Assembly: GCA_039566865.1 (NCBI GenBank)
Contig: CM076961.1
Span: forward strand, 8,455,501-8,519,500
Direction: 5' to 3'
Source of the DNA: Aurelia coerulea
Lineage: Eukaryota; Cnidaria; Scyphozoa; Semaeostomeae; Ulmaridae
Length of the DNA: 64,000 nt
Made by a program: the position numbers and the translations under genes. The notes beneath the pieces were generated by a model. It searched no databases and was not told the DNA's origin. It worked only from the letters and a program-made list of their open reading frames with translations. Below, in pieces: positions 1 to 10,436 of the stretch (position 1 is its first letter; each line of letters starts with the position of its first letter).

Positions 1-437
1 AATTGGTCGATAGTTCCCCTTCAAATTTTTCTCATTTTTCTTATGAACTGGCACTACATTTGCATATTTCCATATTTTGGGAAATTGGCCACGCCTCAAG
101 CAGTTTTCGAATATTATTTTCAGTGGAATAACTAATGCAGCATCACTTAATTTTATCATTCTAACAGATATTCCGTCCCAACCATGTGCTTTATTAGGAT
201 TTAATGACCTTATAATGTTCAGTATCTTTTCATCAGTAATAGGAAAGTAATTTATCAGGGAAGAAGGTGCTGGTACATTTGGTGGAATTTCACTGCCTGT
301 ATCAATCGTCGTGCACTGGAGTATGAAATAGTCATTGAATAACTGTGCCTTTTCCGTGAAATCCGTTATAAACAACCCGTTTTCTAAGAGGGGTGGTATA
401 ATTGGAATCTTTGCCTTGTTTAGGACAGTGTTAATTA
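1..437 (-). pseudogene. LINE-A reverse transcriptase fragment, N-terminal part, cut by the window edge
   Basis: The complement of this stretch is open for about 145 codons without a stop. It reads as the region just before and into the RT domain of a jockey/CR1-like LINE: a linker, then AHGWDGISVRMIKL, then FPKIWKYANVVPVHKK and GNYRPI, the RT fingers block. It lacks an initiating Met and runs off the window, so it is a partial element. The same family recurs at 1188-1545 and 30657-32950 on the same strand. The match stops near 437, where the sequence becomes unrelated; a 13-mer agatatgcacaaa occurs twice just beyond. The RT family call is firm; the clade is inference. Confidence 0.8.
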
Positions 438-1187
438 AAGATATGCACAAAGAAAAAATCAATTAGAGATATGCACAAACCATCTTGTCGGGTTTCAAAG
501 CAAATGAACTGAAACTTCAATGAAGGTCAAATCATGATAAAACAGATGTCAGCGAAGATTTTCCGCGCAATTGCAATTTTATTACTAGTCATCAGTCCCC
601 TGAAATTTAATTTCTCTTGTTAGCCGGCCATAATGGGTGACCGGCCATAATGGGCGACGCTACTCTAGCAAAGTTCAATTGCCTCTCGTATCGTTTGTAG
701 CAGAGATATAATTTTGAAACTCAACAGATAACTAAAAAATTATATCAAAAATATGATTTCGCTATATTTTGCTAATTTTTCCATTGTTCATTAGAAATAT
801 GACGCCATCAGAAAGTATGACATCATGGATACTATAATTTGCTGACGTCAGCATTTTAAAACTTACTGTATATCAAATGAAAGTACTCTCAAGACAACTC
901 GTTGGATGTAAGTTACAATGAAATTGAGTCACAAACAACGGAGATAATTATGTTCTATTGTTTTTTTGTCTGACATACGTCCAAATATGGTCATCTACAG
1001 GTCACGTGTTAACATTTCTAACAATTATTTTGCTACCATATTGAGTCTCGATAAATTTTAGGAAAAGTAAGTGAATTCCAGGAGGGTTGCATTGCTTGGC
1101 TAGGAGCAGCGTTCAAAGATATAGTAGAGGGCGAGAAACGCCTCTCCCCCCTCCCCCGGTCCAAATAGGGTTAAAAAAAAGAAGTTT
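438..1187. other. No gene recognised
   Basis: About 750 bases of AT-rich sequence with scattered stops in all frames. No RNA gene or bounded repeat is visible. It separates two fragments of the same LINE family but does not match the part of that family expected between them, so it is not simply the missing middle of the element. Confidence 0.5.
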
Positions 1188-1545
1188 TCTTGAGACACCA
1201 CATCGCTATAATTTGTAAATTAGAACATCGCGCAATACCCTATCAAATGCCTTAGAAATTTCAAGATACACAGAACGAACATCAGGCGGAGGGTTTCAGA
1301 TTGAGAGTAACTGGTTGATGGTTGAGTCCCTTGGCCGAAAACCTAATTGATTTGGTTTAAGAAGTTCATGTAATAGAAAATGTGAGCAAAGAGAATCGTA
1401 CATGAGTTTTTCAAATATTTTCAAAAAAATTGGTAAAAGAGAAGTAGGACGGTAATTCCCCTTCATGTTCTTCTTATTTTTCTTATGAACCGACACTACA
1501 TTTGCATATTTCCAAATTTCGAGAAATAAACCACACCTCGATCAA
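1188..1545 (-). pseudogene. LINE-A RT fragment (fingers to motif A), broken
   Basis: The complement gives an RT fragment: IWKYANVVSVHKK, then GNYRPTSLLPIFLKIFEKL, then LGFRPRDSTINQLLSI. A stop follows, then the same frame continues into VRSVYLEISKAFDRV, which is RT motif A. The first Asp of motif A (a catalytic metal ligand) is Glu here, while the related copy near 31870 has Asp. A second stop follows in the next block (YKL then stop). With two stops and a changed catalytic residue it cannot make an active enzyme. It overlaps in family content with 1-437 and could be a second insertion. Confidence 0.8.
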
Positions 1546-2035
1546 TCAGTCTCGCGCCTTCAGATATCATCTTTTGCATATCTTCAAGTTTGTCAAATTT
1601 TAAGAATTCTCCTGGCTGATATTTACCACTCTCTTCCGAAAGAAATTAAGGTATCTTTTCACGAAGACACCCTCTAAAAACATTCAAAAGCGGCCTAAAA
1701 TCGCGATCTAGACTTATTACAGTTCGTCCCTAGTTTTCGCTCGCTATTGAGTAGAATTACTAATTGAACTGAATGGAATCGCTCTCTCAAACAGGGACTC
1801 ATAATCAAACTATCTCAAAATCAGGACAAAAACTCGTTTTCACGTCAAGTTCTTGACGTTACAATCAGATTGCAGCATTCGGAGCTGCTCGGCTGTGATT
1901 GGTTCATTTAAATTTCCCGCGTAAATTTTTGAGTTTTCGGTAACATTTTCGGTAGTTTTTGGAATTTTCGGTGCCCACAGAGTTGGTCGCCCATTCAAGA
2001 GGACAGCGCTTCGCGTCGCGTTGCTTTTTGCCAAA
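1546..2035. other. No gene recognised
   Basis: Mixed unique-looking sequence. No coding frame or bounded repeat is recognised. The last 200 bases are moderately GC-rich and lead into the Met codon of the helicase-like ORF at 2036, so they could be a 5' leader, but no promoter element is clear. Confidence 0.4.
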
Positions 2036-2233
2036 ATGGAGGTTGTTATCATCGCAGCTACGGACAGAATAAAGACAAGGAATCTGACTGGCACTGTGCG
2101 AAAGAGTCAAAAGGCACTGTACGAAAGAGTTTTGAAGGGAAAGGATGCATTCGTTTGTTTACCAACTTGCTGTGGGAAGACTTACTGTTTGGCGAATTTA
2201 AATCGTGAAACACAGGATTCCTTTTTGGCCTGA
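2036..2233 (+). pseudogene. RecQ-like helicase N-terminal fragment (partial or broken gene)
   Basis: The ATG at 2036 has a good animal context (gccaaaATGg). The 65-residue frame holds QKALYERVLKGKDAFVCLPT followed by CCGKTYCL. This matches the start of the helicase core of RecQ-type enzymes: the Q-rich lead (QxxAI...GKD), then motif I (Walker A), usually LPTGxGKS. Here the glycine after PT is Cys, but the GKT that binds ATP phosphate is kept. The frame stops at 2231-2233, far short of the about 350-residue helicase core, and no later motif (DEAH box) follows. A donor-like gaggtaagc lies near 2250 but only after the stop. It may be an exon of a TE-associated helicase or a decayed copy. Family identity is moderately supported by one motif. 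Confidence 0.45.
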
Positions 2234-2727
2234 GCAAAACAAAAAAGGAGCTTGAGGTAAGCACTTCGACCCGGCAAAAAGTTAAGAGAAAACTCACACA
2301 TTCGATGTGGAAAAGATAGCGAGATTTCTTGAAACATTCCTCTATAAACAGCAGAAGTATTCGCATTTGAAATTCTATGCAAATTATAGTAAATTTGTCA
2401 AAGAAGCTTGAACATTGAAAAAGTTTCTTCGTTCTTGCAAAGTGCCGATCAATTTATCTTTCCTTATGAAGTTTAAAATCACAAAAGCTGCTTAAACAGA
2501 AACTATTTTCAATCTTACGAAGCAAATGTGTCATAAGAGTTTTGTGGATAACTGCATATTTTTAGGAGAATTATTTGTAGTTTTGAGAAGCCTTTGTGGG
2601 TGTTTTTCTTTGCGAGAATAATTTGTGTTCGTTTCTTGAGCTTCCCCGACCTAAGAACATTCTAGAAAAAATTGCAAAGTTCCCCTGAAGATAACACCAG
2701 AAAACTCGCGCATTTTAAGATAAAGAA
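2234..2727. other. No gene recognised
   Basis: About 500 AT-rich bases after the helicase-like fragment. No continuation of the helicase frame could be followed. No repeat structure stands out before the TIR at 2728. Confidence 0.4.
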
Positions 2728-3778
2728 TAGGGTAGGGTGGGGGTAAGTTGGGTCTACGGGGTAAAGTGGGTCTACTGAGCTTTTTGCTAGAAATATCCTT
2801 TCTCGTTACATGGAAGAAAGATTGGCTATTTTTCCTTTAATGTCTACATACTAAACTGCCTTTTTACATAAAACATTCGTCTTAGATGTATCTCGACTCG
2901 TTTTATAAAATAACTCTACTGAACGGCCTATTGTGCAAGAATCTCAAAGCCCAGGAAAACTTTCTCCTGCCACTGCTGTTTTGCTTTTCTGGTCAATCCT
3001 GGTCAAACTTTTGTCAAATTTCTGGTCAAACCATGAGGTGAAAGTTTGGTCTTTTACAAATGAAATAAAGCTTATTTCAAAGTCATTGAGGCGATTGTTC
3101 GTTTTATATTTATTTTTTACCAGGTGGGGTAATGTGGGCATACTGAGAATTCAGCCATAATTCAAATTCAACGAAGCCTTGAATTGCTTAAATTTTCGCA
3201 CTTATATTCATCTTGCCACGTTGTTTTCTGTCCAAAATGCGAAAATGGGTTTCCTATTACCGCAGTTGCTGTCTTGTAACCAAAGAATTGGAGTAAACAT
3301 ACTGCAAACAATTTTATTTGACTGTTATTATCAAATTCGATCACTGACTTGCAAGTCGCAAAGATGGTGGATCACAGCATAATGACCGTAGTTTTAGTTT
3401 CTTCGCGGGAACGGCATTGCTTGCGATAAAAGGCAAAGCTTGTGATTTTATTGAATGGAGAATAGTTGAGAAAGGTAATTCCATTAATTTTTTTAATCAT
3501 TTATCCTTTCGTATTCCGATATTGTACAAGTTTTGAAAATAGACGCACTTTTCCCGCTCGTCGGAAAAAGTGGGCCTATCTTAGTTGCCATAACATAAAA
3601 TTTTTTAAAAATATTTAATTGCCTTTGTCAGAGCTGAATTTTTTTCCCAAGAAACAAGAAGCACTGAATGTCAATTAAACGAAACTTTTGAAATGTTTTG
3701 CATTTTAGTCTCGTTTTACCAGCTATCCATTTTGAGATTTTGCTCATTTTAGACCGACATTACCCCACCCTACCCTAA
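2728..3778. mobile_element. Non-autonomous TIR element, about 1.05 kb (agggtagggtggggtaa termini)
   Basis: The left end reads tagggtagggtgggggtaag, then ttgggtcta. The right end (3748-3778) is its inverted copy: agaccgacattaccccaccc, then taccctaa. The match covers about 30 bases with a few differences. Interior copies of the same phrase occur at about 2755 (ggggtaaagtgggtctac) and 3124 (gtggggtaatgtgggcatac). No ORF in the interior resembles a transposase; the short ORFs at 2933-3160 and 3179-3382 look like chance. A TA lies at the left junction (aaTAGGG) and TTA at the right in complement, so the TSD is unclear. Confidence 0.6.
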
Positions 3779-3949
3779 CCATGGAATAACCGAAACTTGA
3801 TGAAACGTTTATGCTTTGTTAACCATAGTATTAACAGCAGAAATATTAGTGATTGAAATTATTACAAAATAGCTAGTGCAGGTTGTTTGCGTAAAACAGT
3901 CTCACAATAGGTTGCAGAAGGCTTCAGCAAAAAGTTTCTGAAATATACC

Positions 3950-4095
3950 TTGGGTTCCTTTGGCAATAAAAACAATAATAATTGTATTGTTTTAGATTTA
4001 TCATTGTTTCATTTGAAAGAAATTAGATCCCGCTGGCTGGCTGAATTTGACGAAATCTTTATTGTTTTGATTGCCAAAGGAACGCAAGTTTGTCT
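3950..4095. repeat. Short inverted repeat (about 145 bp hairpin)
   Basis: The left arm ttcctttggcaataaaaaca and the right arm tgttttgattgccaaaggaa pair over about 24 bases with one or two mismatches and about 75 bases between. This is the shape of a small MITE or foldback. No TSD is seen. The apparent ORF over it (3950-4267) is not supported as a gene. Confidence 0.45.
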
Positions 4096-4499
4096 GGTTC
4101 ACTCACTCCGAAAAAGTTTGAAGGCGTGGAAAAGTCACATGACCTCCATCACAGCTAGGAGGTCTCCCTGCGGCACGACCGATCAATCGAATCCATCAAT
4201 CAATCAATCGACCGACCAAGTTTTGGTCGAATTCTCGTACATTAGTTTTGTCCTCGTTTTCACATAGCTTTTTTATGAGTCGTAGATTGAACGAAAAGGT
4301 TAAAGTCAAAAATATAAAAAACAAGCGAAACTTACGACGAATTGTAATCAGTCTAATCGCGATCAAATTCACTTGCAATTTCTGCCTTACAGCAATGACT
4401 TGCACAAACTCTTGCAAGTGCTTGCCTTTTGCGAGGAGGAATAAATCCCTTTCACTACTATCGGAAAATCATTTTACGGGATTCCATCCTCGCAATAAT

Positions 4500-4990
4500 G
4501 AACATGGAAACTGAAAGTAAATACTTTGGTTTGGTAAAAACTAAACTTTGGAATTCATTACCCGTTGAACTACGTAATGCTCCATCGAAAATATCCTTCA
4601 AAAAGCAACTGAAAATTTACTTACTGAACAAGGCCAAAGAATAATTCAAAGCTATGTTTGATTCTGGCACAATTTCTGCTTTATCATATGAAAATCAAAT
4701 ATGTCCATCATAATTTCAAATTTTCGTAGGACAGGGGGGCTCTCTCCTCGATTAGTTTACCTATTGAGAGAGCTCCTCCTTTAAGTAATTCCCTCCATAC
4801 ACTTTATTCTTTTCTCTGTATTTGTATATTGTATTAATTTTCCGACCAATGTAATAACTTTTATGTAATATTTTCTTTTTCCTTGTGGTTGAGTTAGCTG
4901 TTAGTATAGTAAATTATAAATTGTATGAAATGAATTTAAAATATATGAAACTGAAAATGAAACAGTCGAATCGAAAGAATACAACACACG
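4500..4990 (+). pseudogene. LINE 3' end (CR1-like): C-terminal ORF2 tail plus 3' UTR
   Basis: The frame ending at 4644 contains YFGLVKTKLWNSLPVELRN followed by a basic FKKQLKIYLL tail. This is the typical C-terminus of CR1/jockey-like ORF2 proteins (compare the CWNDIPVDIK...KLKTYF end of LINE-C at about 39400). The 3' UTR that follows shares with LINE-C a hairpin (4737-4778) and a similar AT-rich end (ccctccatacactttattc; ttaattttccg). Everything upstream in the element is missing, so this is a 5'-truncated copy. A closely similar AT-rich 3' end without its ORF appears at about 19900-20080. Confidence 0.7.
4737..4778 (+). promoter_or_regulatory. LINE 3' UTR hairpin
   Basis: The arms ggctctctcctcgattag and ctattgagagagctcc pair around a short loop. 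The same arms occur at 39472-39512 in the 3' UTR of intact LINE-C (gctctctcctcgattag ... ctactgagagag). Its position just before the 3' end suggests the RNA structure recognised by the element's RT during target-primed reverse transcription, a role known for CR1 and related LINEs; for this copy it is inference. Confidence 0.6.
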
Positions 4991-5054
4991 GCAACGACAA
5001 ACAAACAATGTCCTTTCGACAACAAAAAGTATCCATTCTCACTCTAATATTCTA

Positions 5055-5683
5055 CCGGGTGAGTCAGAAAAAAGAATCCCCGTTTGAAAGGTCACGGCTC
5101 CCTGGATATCAAGACAATGATATCGGCAAATATATAGTTTAATGGTAGAAATTTTCAAATCTACTATAAAATTTACCTGACTGAAATCGGCCACTCCATT
5201 CTGAAATTATGAGGGATTTTCTCGAGAAAGCCTCTTCAAAAAACCTCCAAAACGTGCCCAAAATCATGAACAAATTTCCCTAACAGTTCTGCCTTACAAT
5301 GGCCTTGCAGCAATGACTTGTGGACGCTTTAGCATGTGCTATCCTCTTGGGAGGATGAACAAGTCCTCTCCCTGGTATCGATGACCTATTCAGGGGAATT
5401 CCATTCTCCCAAGAGGACAAAATACATGAATTAATGTGAGTGTCATCAATTTTAGGAAGAAAAATTTGCTCATTGTTTTCATTCGTTTTTGAAGATTTAT
5501 GGAATGGGCTTTCTGCAGAAAATCGCCCATATCCACGGGAACGAATGGCCGATTAAGGCCGGGTAAATTACTGAACACAATTGAACATATTGGCAATAAA
5601 CAAGACAGCTTTCAATATTATTGCTTTGATATTCATGGAGCAGTGACTTTCCAAGCAGGGACTCTTTTTTCTGACTCACCCGT
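5055..5683. mobile_element. Mariner-like MITE, 629 bp, TA target
   Basis: The ends are inverted copies: ccgggtgagtcagaaaaaag at the left and ctttttt..ctgactcaccc at the right, and similarity continues inward for about 70 bases (gtcac ggctcc, atatcaa). Each end is flanked by TA (5053-5054 and 5684-5685), the usual Tc1/mariner target duplication. The interior has no transposase. Its CCGGGTG start resembles the ends of the elements at 48164-50127 and 20985-21244, suggesting a common superfamily. Confidence 0.75.
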
Positions 5684-5935
5684 TACATGTACCGGAACTT
5701 TTCGAACATCCCAATAGGGTACCTATTTCTAACTTGTGTCTCAGAGAAAGATGTCTGGTACCATTGGCAGCAATTTCTTTTAGAAAAATATGAACGTCTT
5801 GCTCACCCTTTCTTTCCTGCAACCCATTGCAAAGTTGTTACAGCAGCATCAACATCATGAGAATGTATGCAGTTGCATTTCTCAACTTCCATTAATTTCA
5901 CATGGCAATTATCACTGCCAATAGCAAGAACTGGT

Positions 5936-5936
5936 A

Positions 5937-5973
<37 letters not shown>
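5936..5973. repeat. (AATC)n microsatellite
   Basis: About nine uninterrupted aatc units. A shorter run of the same unit lies at about 4186-4210. Confidence 0.9.
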
Positions 5974-6015
5974 GTTCAATATTGACTAAATAAATACAAT
6001 ATTGACAAAAGTAAA

Positions 6016-7384
6016 CAATAGACCTTTTCACGGAAAGAAAAGCATGCTGGGAAAATGGGGGAGATTTCGAGATTTCGACATCACGCAGCTTCGAATTTCG
6101 CCAGGTTTTGCGAGGCTTATTTTCGCAACAAAACCTCTCTCCTAAGCACGAACACAAATGTTAGATATCTTTTGTGCATATCGATAAAATCCTTAGACTT
6201 CAGAGATTACGAAATAGCAATATGTTTTTGAATCTGCTTCCTCTAAATTTTTCTACATGACGAGAAAGAAACCCGAGGCAGTTTTGAAAATCGCAGAATC
6301 ATGCTTAGGCCCTTGCGACCCGACGCCACATCTGGGCGCATAATTCTGCAACCCATTCACCAAATTAAGTGAAATTTAAAATGAAAGCACTTCATTTGTC
6401 TTTGAAGTCGGATATAAATTTGCAGACTGTTGCCTAAACGCACACGAATGCATGGAGGTCAGACAGCCCAGATCGCATGTCGTCCTTCCCATTGAAAAGT
6501 TTCTACTAAAGAACCGTCCAGAAACCGAGTTCAATTTTCCTACAAAGCAAAACGAAACCCTTTGATTGCCGATTTTTGCATCCAAATATTGTTGACAGAT
6601 ATATTTTCTACCATTTCATTGATATTTCTAGTAACCACCAATTTTGAAGTATCATCTATTCAGAAACTTATTTTAGCTCGTAAATCCAAGTCAGGCCTAG
6701 GCCCATGGCTGTTCCTAGACTAAACAATGAAAACTGTAAGCGTCTATACAAGATATTTTGTGAAATCATTTGGGCATTTTCATCTGCTGTTTGAGCTAAA
6801 CGAAAAGATTTAATATAATGTTTAGGGTTAACGTTCATTGGGCTGCATGCTCTTTAGAAGAGAAAAAAGCAATTCTTGAATTCATTTTGATGTACTTTTG
6901 GCTCGCTATTTGTGATCGTCTTGATATATTTTAGCACTGATCCTTTGTTTCAATGTAGCAACTAAAAGTTGACATGATTGAATTTCTACCGTTCTACGAG
7001 TCGAATATAAATGAAGAGAATTAAAGATCTACGAACATCTAGCAACCTTCTTTCTTGTAGTAGTTTCTAAGCATATTTATGAGTTCTGGCACTCGAACAT
7101 CATCAAAATGTTGTTTACTGTCTCTGAGGAAAGCGAGACAAATCAGAAACGATGACAGAAGTATTCTGCCCGTTTTGATGAACAGTGACTTGCAGCAACA
7201 ATCTATACTTCCACACACAATAAATTTGAAGTTATTCCAGCTTTATGTTCTTCGTAAAATATTTTTTTGGCTTCTCGTTGCAACTGTAAATTCCACCTCA
7301 AATCAAAATCGATTTAGAAATAACGTGTAACAGTGCTAGGTCATGTGACAACTGCACTCCTTCCTGAACTTTTAGTTATTCACT
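6016..7384 (+). repeat. Left arm of the 4.2-kb inverted-repeat element
   Basis: Pairs with 8861-10230. It contains agcatgctgggaaaatgggg near its outer end and gtcatgtgacaactgcactc near its inner end, both found in reverse complement in the other arm. Confidence 0.85.
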
Positions 7385-7433
7385 ATTTCATTCAATGAAA
7401 GGAAAATGTTAATTAATAGTACATTTATTTTTA

Positions 7434-7545
7434 TAGAGGGGGCTTAATAGAGAAGGGGGCTTATGAGAAAAATTTGGCTCAGAAGGGAGGGGCTTATTAG
7501 AGAGGGGGGCTTAAAAGAGATGGGGCTTAATGGAGCTTTCACGGT
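7434..7545 (+). repeat. G-rich degenerate minisatellite
   Basis: Imperfect repeats of a roughly 18-22 base phrase around gaggggggcttaatagag run in the spacer between the large arms. The ORF reading through it (7463-7657) is rejected as a gene. Confidence 0.7.
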
Positions 7546-8860
7546 AGGTTCAAGGACCTTGAAGGTTGCCACACCTCAAAATATATTCCTGTTTCACGAA
7601 CCTGCTAATCTGCATGAATTAGAAGGACTTAACGAGAAGGGTCTGCAGTCTTTGTAGGGTTCTTGTACTAAAAATAATTCAAAAAGCGTATAACTTGCAT
7701 CTACTTATCACCGCACGAGTCCAAATTATGATGAATTTCCTGCTGCTTTAATCACAGAATAGAGTGCTTTAATCTTCCTCTCAAATTATCTATTTTATTG
7801 TTACTATTTTTGTCAATTTCATAATAATGTTTTATTTAACGAGAATCAAATTCTCGAACTACACATAGATTTTTGGTAAGCAACTGCTTATAAGAAACTC
7901 AACGCTCAGAGCGGCTCAGATCGCCAGAAAAACCGAGCAAGTCAAGTATTCGAAAGATATCTCGAGAAAGTACTTTTTAGTAAAGGAACTCCTTCGCATA
8001 TGTTTACTTTAGTTTCACTTGTTTCCTGTATCATAGAACTTGAAAGGTACGTAATGTCTGAAAGTGGAAAGGCTTCCAAAAGGATTTGTTTTGAAATATT
8101 AAGGATGGCACAGGAAGTAAATATGAATCTGATAATTTTACTGGCCCAAATTCTTAATTTCTTCCAGAATCATCAAATTTTTCACAATATTATAAGAATA
8201 TATCAGCCTCAACTCGCATATTTGTGTCCCATTTTCAGCAGTTGCCTGTTTTGCGATGTTCATAACAGAGAATCGCATGACTGATATGAATATTCTAAGA
8301 ATATATTCAGGTTCAAAACGAAAAAGTCTTGACAGTATTGAGGCTGGACAAAATTTACATTATTCTTATAAAAAGACTGTATGGTGGGAGGGGGATTAAA
8401 AATATTTATTGGATGACACGAAGAAAAGTAACTATTTCTTACATCGTGATCTCTGTTATCCTGAACCAGTTTCATTTTGAGTTGTGATCCGACACTTACA
8501 CTGCAAGGATCGTTATTGCTAGGTGGATATTGTTTGGTTTGCAGCCCAACGCTCGGCCGGCATCGCATCATTGTGGGGATTTCCATGGATTGTACTTGCA
8601 GTATGCTTCAGACAGCTTTTCACCCCCCCCCCCCCCCAAGAAACACCCCAATCAAAGAAGAGCTGAGACACTTTTCTTTCTCTTTTAAGCGACGTCTAAA
8701 CATATTTATAACTTATACTTCCATACTTCTGCTACAATTTTGGTCAATATCACAATGATATTCTATAAAAATATCATTAATTTAGAAAAAAAGCAGTTAA
8801 TAGAGATAGTGTTTAATGTTCAAAAAGAAGCTTTCTCATCAAAACCATTTTTGTTTAATC
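7546..8860. other. Spacer of the long inverted-repeat element, no gene recognised
   Basis: The remaining centre holds no recognisable coding domain on either strand. The short ORFs at 8000-8284, 8260-8586 and 8477-8758 overlap one another on opposite strands and match nothing I know. A run of about 16 C lies at 8623-8638. Confidence 0.5.
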
Positions 8861-10230
8861 AGTGAATGACTAAAAGTTCAGGAAGGAGTGCAGTTGTCAC
8901 ATGACCAAAGTTCTGTTACACGTTTTTTCTAAATCGAGTTTGATTTGAGGTGGGATTTACAGTTGCAACAAGAAGCCAAAAAAATATTTTACGAAGAATG
9001 TAAAGCTGGAATAACTTCAAATTTATTTTGTGTGGAAGTATAGATTGTTGCTGCAAGTCACTGTTCATCAAAACGGGCAGAATACTTCTGTCATCGTTTC
9101 TGATTTGTCTCGCTTTCCTCAGAGACAGTAAACAACATTTCGATGATGTTCGAGTGCCAGAACTCATAAATATGCTTAGAAACTACTACAAGAAAGAAGG
9201 TTGCTAGAGGTTCGTAGATCTTTAATTCTCTTCATTTATATTCGACTCGTAGAACGGTAGAAATTCAATCATGTCAACTTTTAGTTGCTACATTGAAACA
9301 AAGGATCAGTGCTAAAATATATCAAGACGATCACAAATAGCGAGCCAAAAGTACATCAAAATGAATTCAAGAATTGCTTTTTTCTCTTCTAAAGAGCATG
9401 CAGCCCAATGAACGTTAACCCTAAACATTATATTAAATCTTTTCGTTTAGCTCAAACAGCAGATGAAAATGCCCAAATGATTTCACAAAATATCTTGTAT
9501 AGACGCTTACAGTTTTCATTGTTTAGTCTAGGAACAGCCATGGGCCTAGGCCTGACTTGGATTTACGAGCTAAAATAAGTTTCTGAAAAGATGATACTTC
9601 AAAATTGGTGGTTACTAGAAATATCAATGAAATGGTAGAAAATATATCTGTCAACAATATTTGGATGCAAAAATCGGCAATCAAAGGGTTTCGTTTTGCT
9701 TTGTAGGAAAATTGAACTCGGTTTCTGGACGGTTCTTTAGTAGAAACTTTTCAATGGGAAGGACGACATGCGATCTGGGCTGTCTGACCTCCCTGCATTC
9801 GTGTGCGTTTAGGCAACAGTCTGCAAATTTATATCCGACTTCAGAGGCAAATGAAGTGCTTTCATTTTAAATTTCACTTAATTTGCTGAATGGATTGCAG
9901 AATTATGCGCCCAGATGTGGCGTCGGGTCGCAAGGGCCTAAGCATGATTCTGCGATTTTCAAAACTGCCTCGGGTTTCTTTCTCATCATGTAAAAAAATT
10001 TAGAGGAAGCAGATTCAAAAACATATTGCTATTTCGTAATCTCTGAAGTCTAAGGATTCTATCGATATGCACAAAAGATATCTAATATTTTTTTTCGTGC
10101 TTAGGAGAGAGGATTTGTTGCGAAAATAAGCCTCGCAAAACCTGGCGAAATTCGAAGCTGCGTGGTGTCGAAATCTCGAAATCTCCCCCATTTTCCCAGC
10201 ATGCTTTTCTTTCCGTGAAAAGGTCTATTG
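8861..10230 (-). repeat. Right arm of the 4.2-kb inverted-repeat element
   Basis: Reverse complement of 6016-7384 with small differences. See the element entry. Confidence 0.85.
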
Positions 10231-10436
10231 AAAATATTTGCATATTGATAAGAGGAGTATTAAGCATGACTTTTGAACAAAACCCATTATCAAGAAACGA
10301 GATATCATGTTCGGTGGGAAACGCAACTTCGTCACAAATCTTAGAATGAGGAGCAAGATGACAAACATGTTGGCTTTGATTCAAATTTATCAAACGAATC
10401 CACCAGCAAAGACATTTCAACATAATTGGTAAGCTA

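Larger units (their letters stand above)
6016..10230. mobile_element. 4.2-kb element with 1.37-kb inverted arms
   Basis: Arm 6016-7384 (starting caatagaccttttcacgg) is repeated in reverse complement as 8861-10230 (ending ccgtgaaaaggtctattg). The arms differ by only a few percent in the parts compared: about 8 changes over the 252 bases 7079-7330 versus 8916-9167. Mirror ORFs of 83 and 69 codons occur in both arms. Their differences are mostly amino-acid changing, so they look like drift, not protected genes. The 1.48-kb centre has a G-rich minisatellite and a poly-C run but no transposase. No clear TSD is found. It could be a long-TIR (Mutator or foldback type) transposon or a recent inverted duplication. 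Confidence 0.75.

Noticed and set aside
6376..9870. Mirrored 69- and 83-codon ORFs in the large inverted arms
   Set aside because: Copies differ mostly by amino-acid-changing substitutions and match no known protein; the similarity reflects recent arm duplication.
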